Of a stretch of DNA of 9,942 nt, positions 1 to 6,725 are shown piece after piece. Origin of the DNA: Bacteroidales bacterium (GTDB lineage: Bacteria; Bacteroidota; Bacteroidia; Bacteroidales; UBA7960). Under the pieces are notes generated by a model that ran no database searches, was not told the DNA's origin, and worked only from the letters and a program-made list of their open reading frames with translations. Each line of letters opens with the position of its first letter. Position 1 is the first letter of the stretch. The stretch covers positions 1-9,942 of the forward strand of contig PWND01000309.1 of the NCBI GenBank assembly GCA_003557965.1, written 5' to 3'. A program made the translations under genes and the position numbers.

Positions 1-168
1 AGGCATTCCGTTGGCAGAAGGAGGCCCTTCATAAAACACCCATGGGTTAGCATTTTCTCTGATTTTGATGCTTTTTTCAAAAATCTTATTTTCTTCCCAA
101 AACTTATTCTCTTCTTTTCCAAGTTGAGAAAGGTTAAGCTGTTTGTATTCTTTGTATTTTGCCTGCAT
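1..168 (-). CDS. ileS: Isoleucyl-tRNA synthetase, N-terminal fragment (cut by window edge)
   Basis: Class I aminoacyl-tRNA synthetase that charges tRNA-Ile with isoleucine in the cytoplasm. Only the first 56 codons are present; the gene runs off the left edge, while the full protein is usually over 1000 residues. The translation begins MQAKYKEYKQLNL, has a tryptophan-containing helix (KFWEENKIF, about residues 22-30) and reaches FYEGPPSANGMP (residues 45-56). That stretch is the hallmark segment just before the HIGH catalytic motif of IleS, which would lie a few residues beyond the edge. The sibling enzymes ValRS and LeuRS have different residues here. The ATG at 168-166 is the first in-frame start that fits the known family N-terminus. 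The reading frame is intact up to the edge. A promoter-like box and a small hairpin lie in the 110-bp gap upstream. Confidence 0.93.
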   Translation of the reverse strand, partial: MQAKYKEYKQLNLSQLGKEENKFWEENKIFEKSIKIRENANPWVFYEGPPSANGMP

Positions 169-189
169 ATTATATAATGATTCTGGTTG

Positions 190-216
190 CTGAATATTTC
201 ATTTTAAGAAATTCAG
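190..216 (-). other. Small hairpin in the ileS leader
   Basis: CTGAAT (190-195) pairs perfectly with ATTCAG (211-216), and TTC/GAA can add pairs after a bulge. It lies between the ileS start and the TAnnTTTG-like box at 241-248, so it would be in the 5' leader of the ileS mRNA. No U-run follows in the minus direction, so it is a poor intrinsic terminator. A regulatory role is only a guess. Confidence 0.25.
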
Positions 217-240
217 CAAAATCAACAAAAATTAAAGGCG

Positions 241-248
241 CAAAATTA
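241..248 (-). promoter_or_regulatory. Bacteroidota-type -7 box for ileS
   Basis: The minus strand reads TAATTTTG, a full match to the Bacteroidota -7 consensus TAnnTTTG. It would start transcription roughly 65 bases before the ileS ATG. I see no matching TTTG -33 box about 20 bases upstream. Such an AT-rich octamer occurs often by chance in this genome, so confidence is modest. Confidence 0.35.
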
Positions 249-278
249 TAAAAAAAAACTTAATAAACAGATAATTGC

Positions 279-2324
279 TTAATTCTGCAAATATCTTTCC
301 AGCCAGTTGTGAAGTTCTTCATACCAGTATATGGAGTTTTGCGGGCTAAGAATCCAGTGATTTTCATCAGGATAATAAACCAGCCTTGCATCCAGTCCCA
401 TAGACTTATAGATTCCGTACACGAGAAAACCATGTGCTACGGGTACTCTGTAGTCAAGTTCTCCGTGAATAACCATCATAGGAGTTTTGAAATTGTGAGC
501 AAACTGTGATGGGTTTTGCGAGTTTAATACATCATAATCTTCCCATGGTGTGCCGCCATATTGGTATCCTCTGTTGCCAGCATAATCGGAGGCAAATTGT
601 AAGTGAAGGTCGTAAACACCGGCATGATTTACCAGTGCGGCATATCTGTCGGTATGCCCAGCTATCCAGCTTACCATATATCCGCCATAGCTTCCGCCGG
701 TAGCAGCCATTCTGGATTCATCAATAAAACCTTTTTCAATCATAAAATCAGTACCTTTCATAATATCTTTAAAAGGCTTGTTGGCGTGTTCGCCATGAAT
801 TGAAATTGCAAAATCCTGTCCAAAGCTGGTAGAGCCATGAAAGTTGGGCATAGCAACTACATATCCCGGAGCTGCAAAGAGATGTGCGTTCCAGCGATAA
901 TGCCATTGGTTTCCGAATATGCCATGAGGCCCTCCATGAATCATTAATACCAGGGGATATTTTTTATCGGGGTCAAAGTCTGGAGGATATACAATATACA
1001 TCTGAACATCCGCACCATCAGCACCTTTGTAAACAACGCTTTCTGCATTGCCAAAATTTAACCTCGATACTCTGCTGTCGTTAAAGTGAGTAATTTGTTT
1101 TAGGTTTCTCCCCCTGGTGTCCATTTTGAATAATTCAGTGGGCATATCAAGGTTGTGGTGTATAAAAACCAAATCTCTTCCTCTGCGGCCTGCTAAGTTT
1201 ACCTGTCCGTTTGTTCCTTCTCCGTGCAGCTTAGTGTGTTTTCCTCCATTTGCCGGAATGCTGAAAATAGCTACCTGGGCATTGTGCTGTGCATTAAAGA
1301 AGATAGTATTGCCATCATTTGACCAAACCCAGTTTGAGCAGGATAAGTCTATATCTGATGTAATATTTTTAAAAGACTTGTTTTTTCGGTTGTATTTAAC
1401 AAGCTCTACCCTGTCAGCATAAAAGTGATAAATTGACTGCTTTCCGTATAAAATATATTCTCCATCGGGGCTATAAACCGGCCCTGAGTCGCTAGCAGGA
1501 TTTTCTTCAGTAATGTTTTCCATTACGCCGGAGCCATCGGTTTTAAGTAAGAACAAATCGTATTCTAACCTGTCGTAAGGAGGCTCAGTGTTGTTCATGC
1601 TAACAGCTATTTCTTTACCATCAGGTGAAATATCATAAGAAACGCCTCCCATCATACCAAAATAGTTTACGGTTTCGGGCATTAAATCAGTAACGGATTT
1701 ATTACTTAGCTCTACTTTAAAAAGTCTTGGATAATAACCATCAGTGAGCCATCTGTCCCAAAATCTAAACATTGTATTTTCGGTAACTTTTGCAGTGACT
1801 TTGCTATTACGTTGTTCTTCGATTAATTTTTCGAGTTTTTCAAAGTCGCCATTATACTCAGGGAGGATGTTTGCGCCAAAAGCAATTTTTTGGTTGCAAG
1901 GAAACCATTTAATCGAAAAAACACCAACAGGCAGGTTTGTAATCTTTTCAGCTTCTCCACCTTTCATGCTCATAACATAAATCTGCCCAGGCCCTTCATG
2001 CCTGCGAGAAACAAAGGCAATCTTTTCGCCGTCGGGGCTCCATATTGGCGAGCTTTCAGTGCCGGAAAAAGTTATCTGGCGCTTTTCTCCATTATCAAGA
2101 TTTAGCAAGAAAATATCTGTTGATGATGTGTTTTCTTCAATATCGTATTGTGTAACAGTAAAAACAGCTTTGGTTCCGTCAGGAGAGATATCAGGAGAAC
2201 CAACTCTTTCCATTTGCCACATTTTTTCGGCCGTAAATACTTCTGTCCCTTGCTGTGAAAACGCAGAGAAGGTGAATAAAACAAAACAAAGTGTTGTTGT
2301 AATGATGTGTTTAAGTTTTGGCAT
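279..2324 (-). CDS. Secreted S9 family serine peptidase, dipeptidyl peptidase 5-like (S9C)
   Basis: Exported prolyl-oligopeptidase-family peptidase of 681 residues, likely releasing dipeptides from peptides in the periplasm. Residues 1-23 are a signal peptide (KLKH, hydrophobic core, AFS-QQ cleavage). Residues about 40-430 hold repeated PD40/WD40-like propeller strands, seen as ISPDG, WSPDG and YSPDG. The alpha/beta-hydrolase domain follows: oxyanion motif HGGPHG (463-468), nucleophile GGSYGG (Ser545), Asp624 in HGELDYRVP, and His656 in PDENHW. All three triad residues are present. The length and the FWDRW and PDENHW landmarks match, from memory, Porphyromonas gingivalis DPP5 (about 684 residues), which prefers Ala or hydrophobic residues at P1. 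It lacks a lipobox at the mature end, so it is probably soluble. It precedes ileS by 110 bp on the same strand and probably has its own promoter. Exact substrate specificity cannot be read from sequence. Confidence 0.92.
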   Translation of the reverse strand: MPKLKHIITTTLCFVLFTFSAFSQQGTEVFTAEKMWQMERVGSPDISPDGTKAVFTVTQYDIEENTSSTDIFLLNLDNGEKRQITFSGTESSPIWSPDGEKIAFVSRRHEGPGQIYVMSMKGGEAEKITNLPVGVFSIKWFPCNQKIAFGANILPEYNGDFEKLEKLIEEQRNSKVTAKVTENTMFRFWDRWLTDGYYPRLFKVELSNKSVTDLMPETVNYFGMMGGVSYDISPDGKEIAVSMNNTEPPYDRLEYDLFLLKTDGSGVMENITEENPASDSGPVYSPDGEYILYGKQSIYHFYADRVELVKYNRKNKSFKNITSDIDLSCSNWVWSNDGNTIFFNAQHNAQVAIFSIPANGGKHTKLHGEGTNGQVNLAGRRGRDLVFIHHNLDMPTELFKMDTRGRNLKQITHFNDSRVSRLNFGNAESVVYKGADGADVQMYIVYPPDFDPDKKYPLVLMIHGGPHGIFGNQWHYRWNAHLFAAPGYVVAMPNFHGSTSFGQDFAISIHGEHANKPFKDIMKGTDFMIEKGFIDESRMAATGGSYGGYMVSWIAGHTDRYAALVNHAGVYDLHLQFASDYAGNRGYQYGGTPWEDYDVLNSQNPSQFAHNFKTPMMVIHGELDYRVPVAHGFLVYGIYKSMGLDARLVYYPDENHWILSPQNSIYWYEELHNWLERYLQN

Positions 2325-2367
2325 GACTTATTATTTTTAAAAGGTTTATAAATTCAAATTAACATAA

Positions 2368-2375
2368 CAAAATAA
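2368..2375 (-). promoter_or_regulatory. Weak -7-like box for the S9 peptidase
   Basis: The minus strand reads TTATTTTG, one mismatch from TAnnTTTG, with TTGG 20 bases further upstream (2399-2396) as a partial -33 box. It lies about 45 bases before the ATG. It is the best candidate I found in this gap, but weak. Confidence 0.2.
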
Positions 2376-2426
2376 AGTCAAGTTGGGAATTTTTCCAAGA
2401 AACAACTGTTTTTTTGTGGTTTTTTA

Positions 2427-2468
2427 TAAATTCCTGTCTTTTTTGTAATGTTGTCCTGTAAATTCCTG
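2427..2468. repeat. Two direct copies of TAAATTCCTG, 32 bp apart
   Basis: TAAATTCCTG occurs at 2427-2436 and again at 2459-2468, start-to-start distance 32 bp (about three helical turns). Each copy is followed by a T-rich run. The pair lies upstream of the S9 peptidase, beyond its likely promoter, where an activator site would sit. No known regulator is recognised. Confidence 0.4.
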
Positions 2469-2515
2469 GTTTTTTTCAATGCTGCTTTTGCGATAACTCA
2501 ATAAATGTATTATTC

Positions 2516-2559
2516 AATAAGTTTCCGGCATTATATAATGCATTAAAACATAACTTATT
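2516..2559. terminator. Nested palindrome at the end of the ABC permease gene, possible terminator
   Basis: AATAAGTT (2516-2523) and AACTTATT (2552-2559) form a perfect 8-bp inverted repeat. They enclose a perfect 14-bp palindrome, GCATTATATAATGC (2528-2541). The right arm runs into the stop codon of the permease gene, so the hairpin would form at the very 3' end of that mRNA. There is no strong U-run and the stem is AT-rich, so it may be an mRNA-end stabiliser or a protein-binding palindrome rather than an intrinsic terminator. Confidence 0.35.
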
Positions 2560-3767
2560 TATGACAACATAATGGATTTTACTTGTTTTTTTACATAAAA
2601 AATAAGGTAAGCAGACAATGCAAAAACAAACAAAAGAGTTGGCAATAGGATGAGGAAAACGGAATCCGGCGATACTTCATATCCAAAAGAAACTATTATG
2701 TTGTGATATGAATTTCTGAAAACGCTTAGGGGAATTATTGCAACAACAAATGTAGAAAGCAGTAATGTAATAATAAGGATTATATAGGGTTTGGAAATTT
2801 CCCTGTTTAAGTAGCCTAACATTCCAAGCTTTGCAATATTATCGTGGTTTCTTTCCAGTAAAAGCAACAAAGACACAATCATCAACCAGAAAGCTAATGC
2901 AATTATTATTATGCCTATAGTAAGAACAATTGCAGAGATTATTCTAAGGAACATTAGTGCTTTAGCGTTACTTAATATGTTAGAATCAACCCTGTATTGA
3001 TTATCTTGAAAAAACTTCAGCATTTCTTCATTTGAAGGGTCGTTTGTAATAACTATTAATCTTCCGGGATTTGGTGATTCTTCGCTGCCAAAGTTTTTAT
3101 TTGCCCATGTAAGAAAAGGTTTAGGAACCAGGAATGTGTTTATTCTGTCAGAAAAGCCAACAATTCTTGAGGTAAAGTTTTCTCTGTTGTTGTTGCCTCT
3201 AACGGTAACATTAAGATTTAAAACACCAATGCCATCTTCTGACAATTGAGGCAGATTTTGGCTTTGGGCAAAGCCAAAGTTATACAGGTTTAAATATGTT
3301 CTTGGTAAAATTATAGGTATAAAAGTCATACCTTCTTCCCAGTGCCAGTCATCATAAGCTACATCAATATATTCATCCGGAATAGCTTCAAAAAACAGGT
3401 CAGAGTAGAAGCCCGGCATTGCACTTTGCCTGTCGGTATGCACACTAACGGAAAAAGTACTTGCAATAAAGGGTGCAACATCAATCACATAATCTTTGCT
3501 TTTAATTTCTTCAATTTCTTCAGTAGAAAAAACGTTTTTATTTCCTCTTTCGCCTCTAATCTGGTGGTATGAGTCAGACAAGTGTATGCTTTTGTTAATT
3601 ACCACATATTCATCTTTCCAGAACCCTTCTCTGTCAGTAAAAATATCTTTAACATCAACATAAAACAAAACTGCGCCCATAAGTAGCGTAATTCCACAAA
3701 GCACACCAATAAAAGCCGCACTAAGCTGTGGGATTTTAATATTTGACTTTAAGACTTTCCAAATCAT
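2559..3767 (-). CDS. FtsX/MacB-like ABC transporter permease
   Basis: Inner-membrane permease of 402 residues with type VII (MacB/LolCE/FtsX) topology. One transmembrane helix lies at about 16-37, then a large extracytoplasmic domain at about 40-275, then three helices at about 277-304, 327-348 and 368-392. That 1+3 arrangement is typical of mechanotransmission permeases that work on periplasmic or outer-membrane substrates rather than pumping through the membrane. The periplasmic domain has family-like motifs (IPDEYIDV, IILPRTYLNLYNFGFAQ, IVGFSDRINTFLVP). From memory these recur in Bacteroidota proteins annotated only as ABC transporter permease. Its ATG immediately follows the TAA stop of the ATPase gene (TAAATG), implying translational coupling and a shared complex. 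The substrate is unknown. Lipoprotein trafficking or cell-wall control are possible by analogy with LolCE and FtsX, not shown by the sequence. Confidence 0.8.
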   Translation of the reverse strand: MIWKVLKSNIKIPQLSAAFIGVLCGITLLMGAVLFYVDVKDIFTDREGFWKDEYVVINKSIHLSDSYHQIRGERGNKNVFSTEEIEEIKSKDYVIDVAPFIASTFSVSVHTDRQSAMPGFYSDLFFEAIPDEYIDVAYDDWHWEEGMTFIPIILPRTYLNLYNFGFAQSQNLPQLSEDGIGVLNLNVTVRGNNNRENFTSRIVGFSDRINTFLVPKPFLTWANKNFGSEESPNPGRLIVITNDPSNEEMLKFFQDNQYRVDSNILSNAKALMFLRIISAIVLTIGIIIIALAFWLMIVSLLLLLERNHDNIAKLGMLGYLNREISKPYIILIITLLLSTFVVAIIPLSVFRNSYHNIIVSFGYEVSPDSVFLILLPTLLFVFALSAYLIFYVKKQVKSIMLS

Positions 3768-4409
3768 TTACACACTGATTTTTTTTGTAAAGCTGTTATT
3801 TACGTCATCACTTAAAGAGGTAATAACAATTCCGGCGTTTTGCCTGTTAGCATGCTTGCAAATAGTATTCCAAATTTTTTCTTTGTTTTTAACATCAAGG
3901 TGGCTAAAAGGTTCATCCAGCAGCAGAAATTCATATTTTTGGCAAAGCGCCCTAATTACAGCAATTCTTTGGTTTTGTCCAAAAGAGAGTTGTTTGCACT
4001 TTTTGTCTTTTTGGTCAATAACATCAAAAACTGTCAATAACTCAATTATTTCGTCATCTGAAAAGAAGTTGCTTATTTTGTTGTTAAGTTGAATATTTTC
4101 CCATGCGGTAAGCTGCTCAAACAGCATTAAGCCCTGGGGAACAATGCTAAACTTATCTTTTCTCAGCATTGATAATTCATTAATGCTAAACTCTTTAATA
4201 TCCCTGTTGTTAATATAGAGTTTGCCTGAGTAGTCTTTTCTTGTACCTAACATTATGTTTATAAAGGTTGTTTTGCCTTTACCGGACTCAGCCATTACAA
4301 GAATTTTATCATTTTTATTAAAAGAAAATTCCCTTCCCCATATCTGAGAATTCATTATTAAGCTATCAGGAATGGGAAAGGGAATAATCCCGGAAAAACA
4401 TATTTCCAT
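3768..4409 (-). CDS. Short, divergent ABC transporter ATP-binding protein
   Basis: Cytoplasmic nucleotide-binding subunit, 213 residues from the ATG at 4409. A TTG six bases further up is also open, but ATG is the likelier start. All the ABC landmarks are present in order: Walker A AESGKGKT (40-47), Q-loop IVPQ (Gln92), signature LSFGQ (141-145), Walker B FLLLDE (161-166, catalytic Glu intact) and D-loop SHLD (169-172). Three positions depart from consensus. The first Walker A glycine is Ala40. The signature has Phe where a glycine is usual. The H-loop histidine is replaced, with VITS ending at Ser198 where VTHD is expected. The protein ends about 15 residues after that. ATP binding is probable, but hydrolysis may be slow or may depend on partners. 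It sits between the lipoprotein gene (40 bp from its stop) and the permease gene (no gap), so it most likely energises that permease. Confidence 0.82.
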   Translation of the reverse strand: MEICFSGIIPFPIPDSLIMNSQIWGREFSFNKNDKILVMAESGKGKTTFINIMLGTRKDYSGKLYINNRDIKEFSINELSMLRKDKFSIVPQGLMLFEQLTAWENIQLNNKISNFFSDDEIIELLTVFDVIDQKDKKCKQLSFGQNQRIAVIRALCQKYEFLLLDEPFSHLDVKNKEKIWNTICKHANRQNAGIVITSLSDDVNNSFTKKISV

Positions 4410-4449
4410 AAACAACCGATTTGTAATTAAATATTCTTATTAATGTTTT

Positions 4450-5301
4450 TTAAAACATAAACATTAACTCGTTAATGTTATCAATAATTTTATCTAACTC
4501 AAGGTTTGCAATACTTTCATTAAACCTGAATTTTTGAGTTAAAATAAGTTCATCATTAGCTATTTCTACATGAAAATGCCCGTAATTATCTTCATAATCA
4601 ACGCCTGTTACATCTTTTATGCCATTAAGCAAGTTTTTTGTTTCGTAGTCTTGCTCAATTATAGCTGATGAAGCCCAGAAGTTCAAGTCAACACAATTCT
4701 TTAAGAAATCAGCAAAGTCTTTGTTTTTGGTTATTGATCCGTTTTCTTTGTTAAGAATTGATTTTGCCAACTTGAGAGTTTCTTGTCCTGCTTCATTATA
4801 AACGATTAACAAAACATCATTGTTGTATGCAATAATCGATTCCCTGTCAGGTTCAAAATATTTTATGTCACCATCTTCTATAAAGAAATCCTTAGGATTA
4901 ACACCAAACATTTCTAATCCTACAGTTTTAAGGTTTTCTTCAAAAGTTCTTTTGTCAAGGGCAATCAAAACACCGCCTGCAACTTTGTTTTGTACACTAT
5001 ACGCAAAACCGTATATGTTTCTTCTTAACAAGAGCCCTGAATTATTAGGGTCTTTCAGCATTTTTTCCATCACCTTTGAGGCTTCTTTTGACTCATCTTC
5101 TACTTCTGCTTTCATTTGTTTAAACTCAGGTGTTTCTGTAAGTTTTCTTGCATGTACCCACAACATATTTAGGTCTAATACTGCAACAGCAAAAGCATCC
5201 TCAGGGATGTAGTCAACTGTTTTGTCGGGTGTACACGACGACAAAGTAATAATACCGGCAAGGGTAAAGATTCCAAGTAGTTTAGTAATTGCTTTTTTCA
5301 T
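4450..5301 (-). CDS. Lipoprotein, DUF4836-like
   Basis: Predicted lipoprotein of 283 residues. The signal peptide has MKKAITKLLG, a hydrophobic core and the lipobox LSSC with Cys23 as the lipidated residue. Aspartate at +2, which would retain it in the inner membrane by the enterobacterial rule, is absent (Thr follows the Cys). There is no clear acidic Bacteroidota surface-export tag. The mature part starts with DYIPEDAFAVAVLDL, which resembles the opening of DUF4836 proteins (an IP-DA-VVA-like start). This assignment is from memory and not certain. DUF4836 proteins are usually about 500 residues, so this one would correspond to little more than the N-terminal half. The reading frame ends cleanly, with no sign of a frameshift. 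It is the first gene of a cassette with an ABC ATPase 40 bp downstream and an FtsX-like permease after it. A role as periplasmic or outer-membrane partner of that transporter is inference from position. Confidence 0.72.
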   Translation of the reverse strand: MKKAITKLLGIFTLAGIITLSSCTPDKTVDYIPEDAFAVAVLDLNMLWVHARKLTETPEFKQMKAEVEDESKEASKVMEKMLKDPNNSGLLLRRNIYGFAYSVQNKVAGGVLIALDKRTFEENLKTVGLEMFGVNPKDFFIEDGDIKYFEPDRESIIAYNNDVLLIVYNEAGQETLKLAKSILNKENGSITKNKDFADFLKNCVDLNFWASSAIIEQDYETKNLLNGIKDVTGVDYEDNYGHFHVEIANDELILTQKFRFNESIANLELDKIIDNINELMFMF

Positions 5302-5332
5302 TTTTTTTGTTTTAGTTTTCCCTACTATCTAT

Positions 5333-5356
5333 AGGCGCATCGGGACTCGCCTCCGA
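5333..5356 (-). other. GC-rich, self-complementary patch in the lipoprotein leader
   Basis: Within the AT-rich 145-bp gap there is one GC-rich island. It holds AGGCG (5333-5337)/CGCCT (5348-5352) and the overlapping TCGG (5340-5343)/CCGA (5353-5356), two alternative stems that cannot form together. It lies 32-55 bases upstream of the lipoprotein ATG, so it is probably in the mRNA leader. It could be a mutually exclusive hairpin switch or the relic of a palindromic repeat. I saw no convincing TAnnTTTG promoter in this gap. Confidence 0.25.
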
Positions 5357-5410
5357 AAAAATCCTGTCTGTCTGTTTCGGTTATTTTAATTTATTATTAT
5401 AAAATCAACG

Positions 5411-5436
5411 TAATAAAACAAATGCCATTCATGGCG
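5411..5436 (-). terminator. Weak terminator-like hairpin after the ABC-2 permease gene
   Basis: Read on the minus strand, GCCA-TGAA-TGGC is a 4-bp stem with a tetraloop, extendable past one mismatch, followed by ATTTGTTTTATT. It lies directly after the stop codon of the ABC-2 permease and before the lipoprotein gene. It is short, so it may only attenuate transcription between the two ABC modules. Confidence 0.25.
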
Positions 5437-5446
5437 TTGTCTTGTG

Positions 5447-6718
5447 TTAAATTATCTTTTCTACTTTGAGTTGTATATATGTTATCATTTGACAAAGCAG
5501 TATAAAGATAATTATTGGAATTAGCACTGGTATTATTTGTGTCCAGTTTCCACCTTTCAAAAATAAGAAATAAAAACTTTCAAGACACCAATATAATGGA
5601 GAAAAGTTGCTTATTATCTTCATTATGTCAGGCATAACAAAAACCGGCACCAGGATACCACCTAATGCAGCAAATATAATTATTGACACAGCCCCTATGC
5701 CATTAGCTTGTTCCTGCGTTTTTGAAAGTGCTCCAATCATCAGAGCATAACTAACAGCAGCTAATGCAATTATTAACACTACAATAAATAAAACAAAGAA
5801 ATTGCCTGGCAATATTAGTTGTGGCAGGTTCATAACCGGAAACAAGAAAACTCCAACAGAAAACACAGCAACAACTTGCAAGACAGCTACAGATACATAT
5901 ACAATCATTTTACTTCCAAATATCAGCGAAAAGTTTACCGGCATAGTTTTAAGCCTGATAAAGCTGCCATTCATTCTTTCTTTAACAATATTGCTTCCCA
6001 GGGATACAACTATAAAAAACATTGCAAAAATTGTCCATGCAGGAATATTATGTTGTGTGGTATTTGGCTTGATGTTAACTTTCGAGGCCGGCTGCTGGTT
6101 TATACTTACCGTATTTGCCATCATAGCATCTCTGAAAGTGTCAGGTTTTTTTTCTATTCCCACCAGTTGGTAAATTACATCTATCATTAAAGAATTTTCT
6201 ACCACATCCAGGTGTGATCGAATAATGCTGACTATGGTATAACTGTAAGCGTCCTGAAGTACCGGGTCGTGATAGAACTGCAGCTCGGGCATTTCCGGCT
6301 CTTTTTCAACAGCATTGTTTTCGAAAAGCCCCATATCAGCGAGCATAACCCTGGCAACCAGGGCAGCTTTTTTATTTAGTTGTTCAGAAAAATTTTCAGG
6401 AATATATAAAGCCGTAAGCTTGCCCTTACGTATTAATGTGTTTTTTACTTCATCTGCCGGTGTTTCGTTTTTTTGCTCTATGTCAAACATTCGGGATTTT
6501 TCCAGTAATGTAATCAATTGAGCAGATTGTTCAGACGAGTCATGATTGATAATCAGCAGCGACATCTGGTTTTCATTAATCTGGCGAAATGCGCTGTCTT
6601 GTACAATAGTAATTATTACAACTAACAACAGCGGCATGGCAAACATAAATAACAGCCCTACCATGTCGCTTTTTAGCAATAGCAGTTCCTTTTTTACTGA
6701 AGATAAAAGCCTGTTCAT
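5447..6718 (-). CDS. ABC-2 type transporter permease
   Basis: Inner-membrane permease of 423 residues from the ATG at 6718. A TTG five codons further up would overlap the ATPase gene by 8 bp; the ATG leaves a 7-bp spacer and gives the usual short cytoplasmic start (MNRLLSSVKKELLLL). One helix lies at about 19-39, then an extracytoplasmic domain of roughly 185 residues (40-224). Five more helices follow at about 225-245, 268-293, 304-331, 339-362 and 395-415. This is the six-helix ABC-2 exporter fold of the ABC2_membrane_3 (YhaP/YhhJ-like) kind. The cytoplasmic loop KERMNGSFIRLKTMP (246-260) is the typical ATPase-contact region. It forms an operon with the ATPase upstream, and together they make an exporter with two half-transporters. 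The substrate is not visible; drugs, peptides or sodium are family precedents only. Confidence 0.88.
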   Translation of the reverse strand: MNRLLSSVKKELLLLKSDMVGLLFMFAMPLLLVVIITIVQDSAFRQINENQMSLLIINHDSSEQSAQLITLLEKSRMFDIEQKNETPADEVKNTLIRKGKLTALYIPENFSEQLNKKAALVARVMLADMGLFENNAVEKEPEMPELQFYHDPVLQDAYSYTIVSIIRSHLDVVENSLMIDVIYQLVGIEKKPDTFRDAMMANTVSINQQPASKVNIKPNTTQHNIPAWTIFAMFFIVVSLGSNIVKERMNGSFIRLKTMPVNFSLIFGSKMIVYVSVAVLQVVAVFSVGVFLFPVMNLPQLILPGNFFVLFIVVLIIALAAVSYALMIGALSKTQEQANGIGAVSIIIFAALGGILVPVFVMPDIMKIISNFSPLYWCLESFYFLFLKGGNWTQIIPVLIPIIIFILLCQMITYIQLKVEKII

Positions 6719-6725
6719 AATTAAA

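Noticed and set aside
4820..5212. 130-codon plus-strand open frame opposite the lipoprotein gene
   Set aside because: It is antisense to a well-supported lipoprotein CDS, with no signal peptide, motif or promoter; a shadow frame.
5802..6190. Two overlapping 123-codon plus-strand frames opposite the ABC-2 permease
   Set aside because: Both are antisense to transmembrane-coding sequence, which commonly leaves long open antisense frames; no protein family features.
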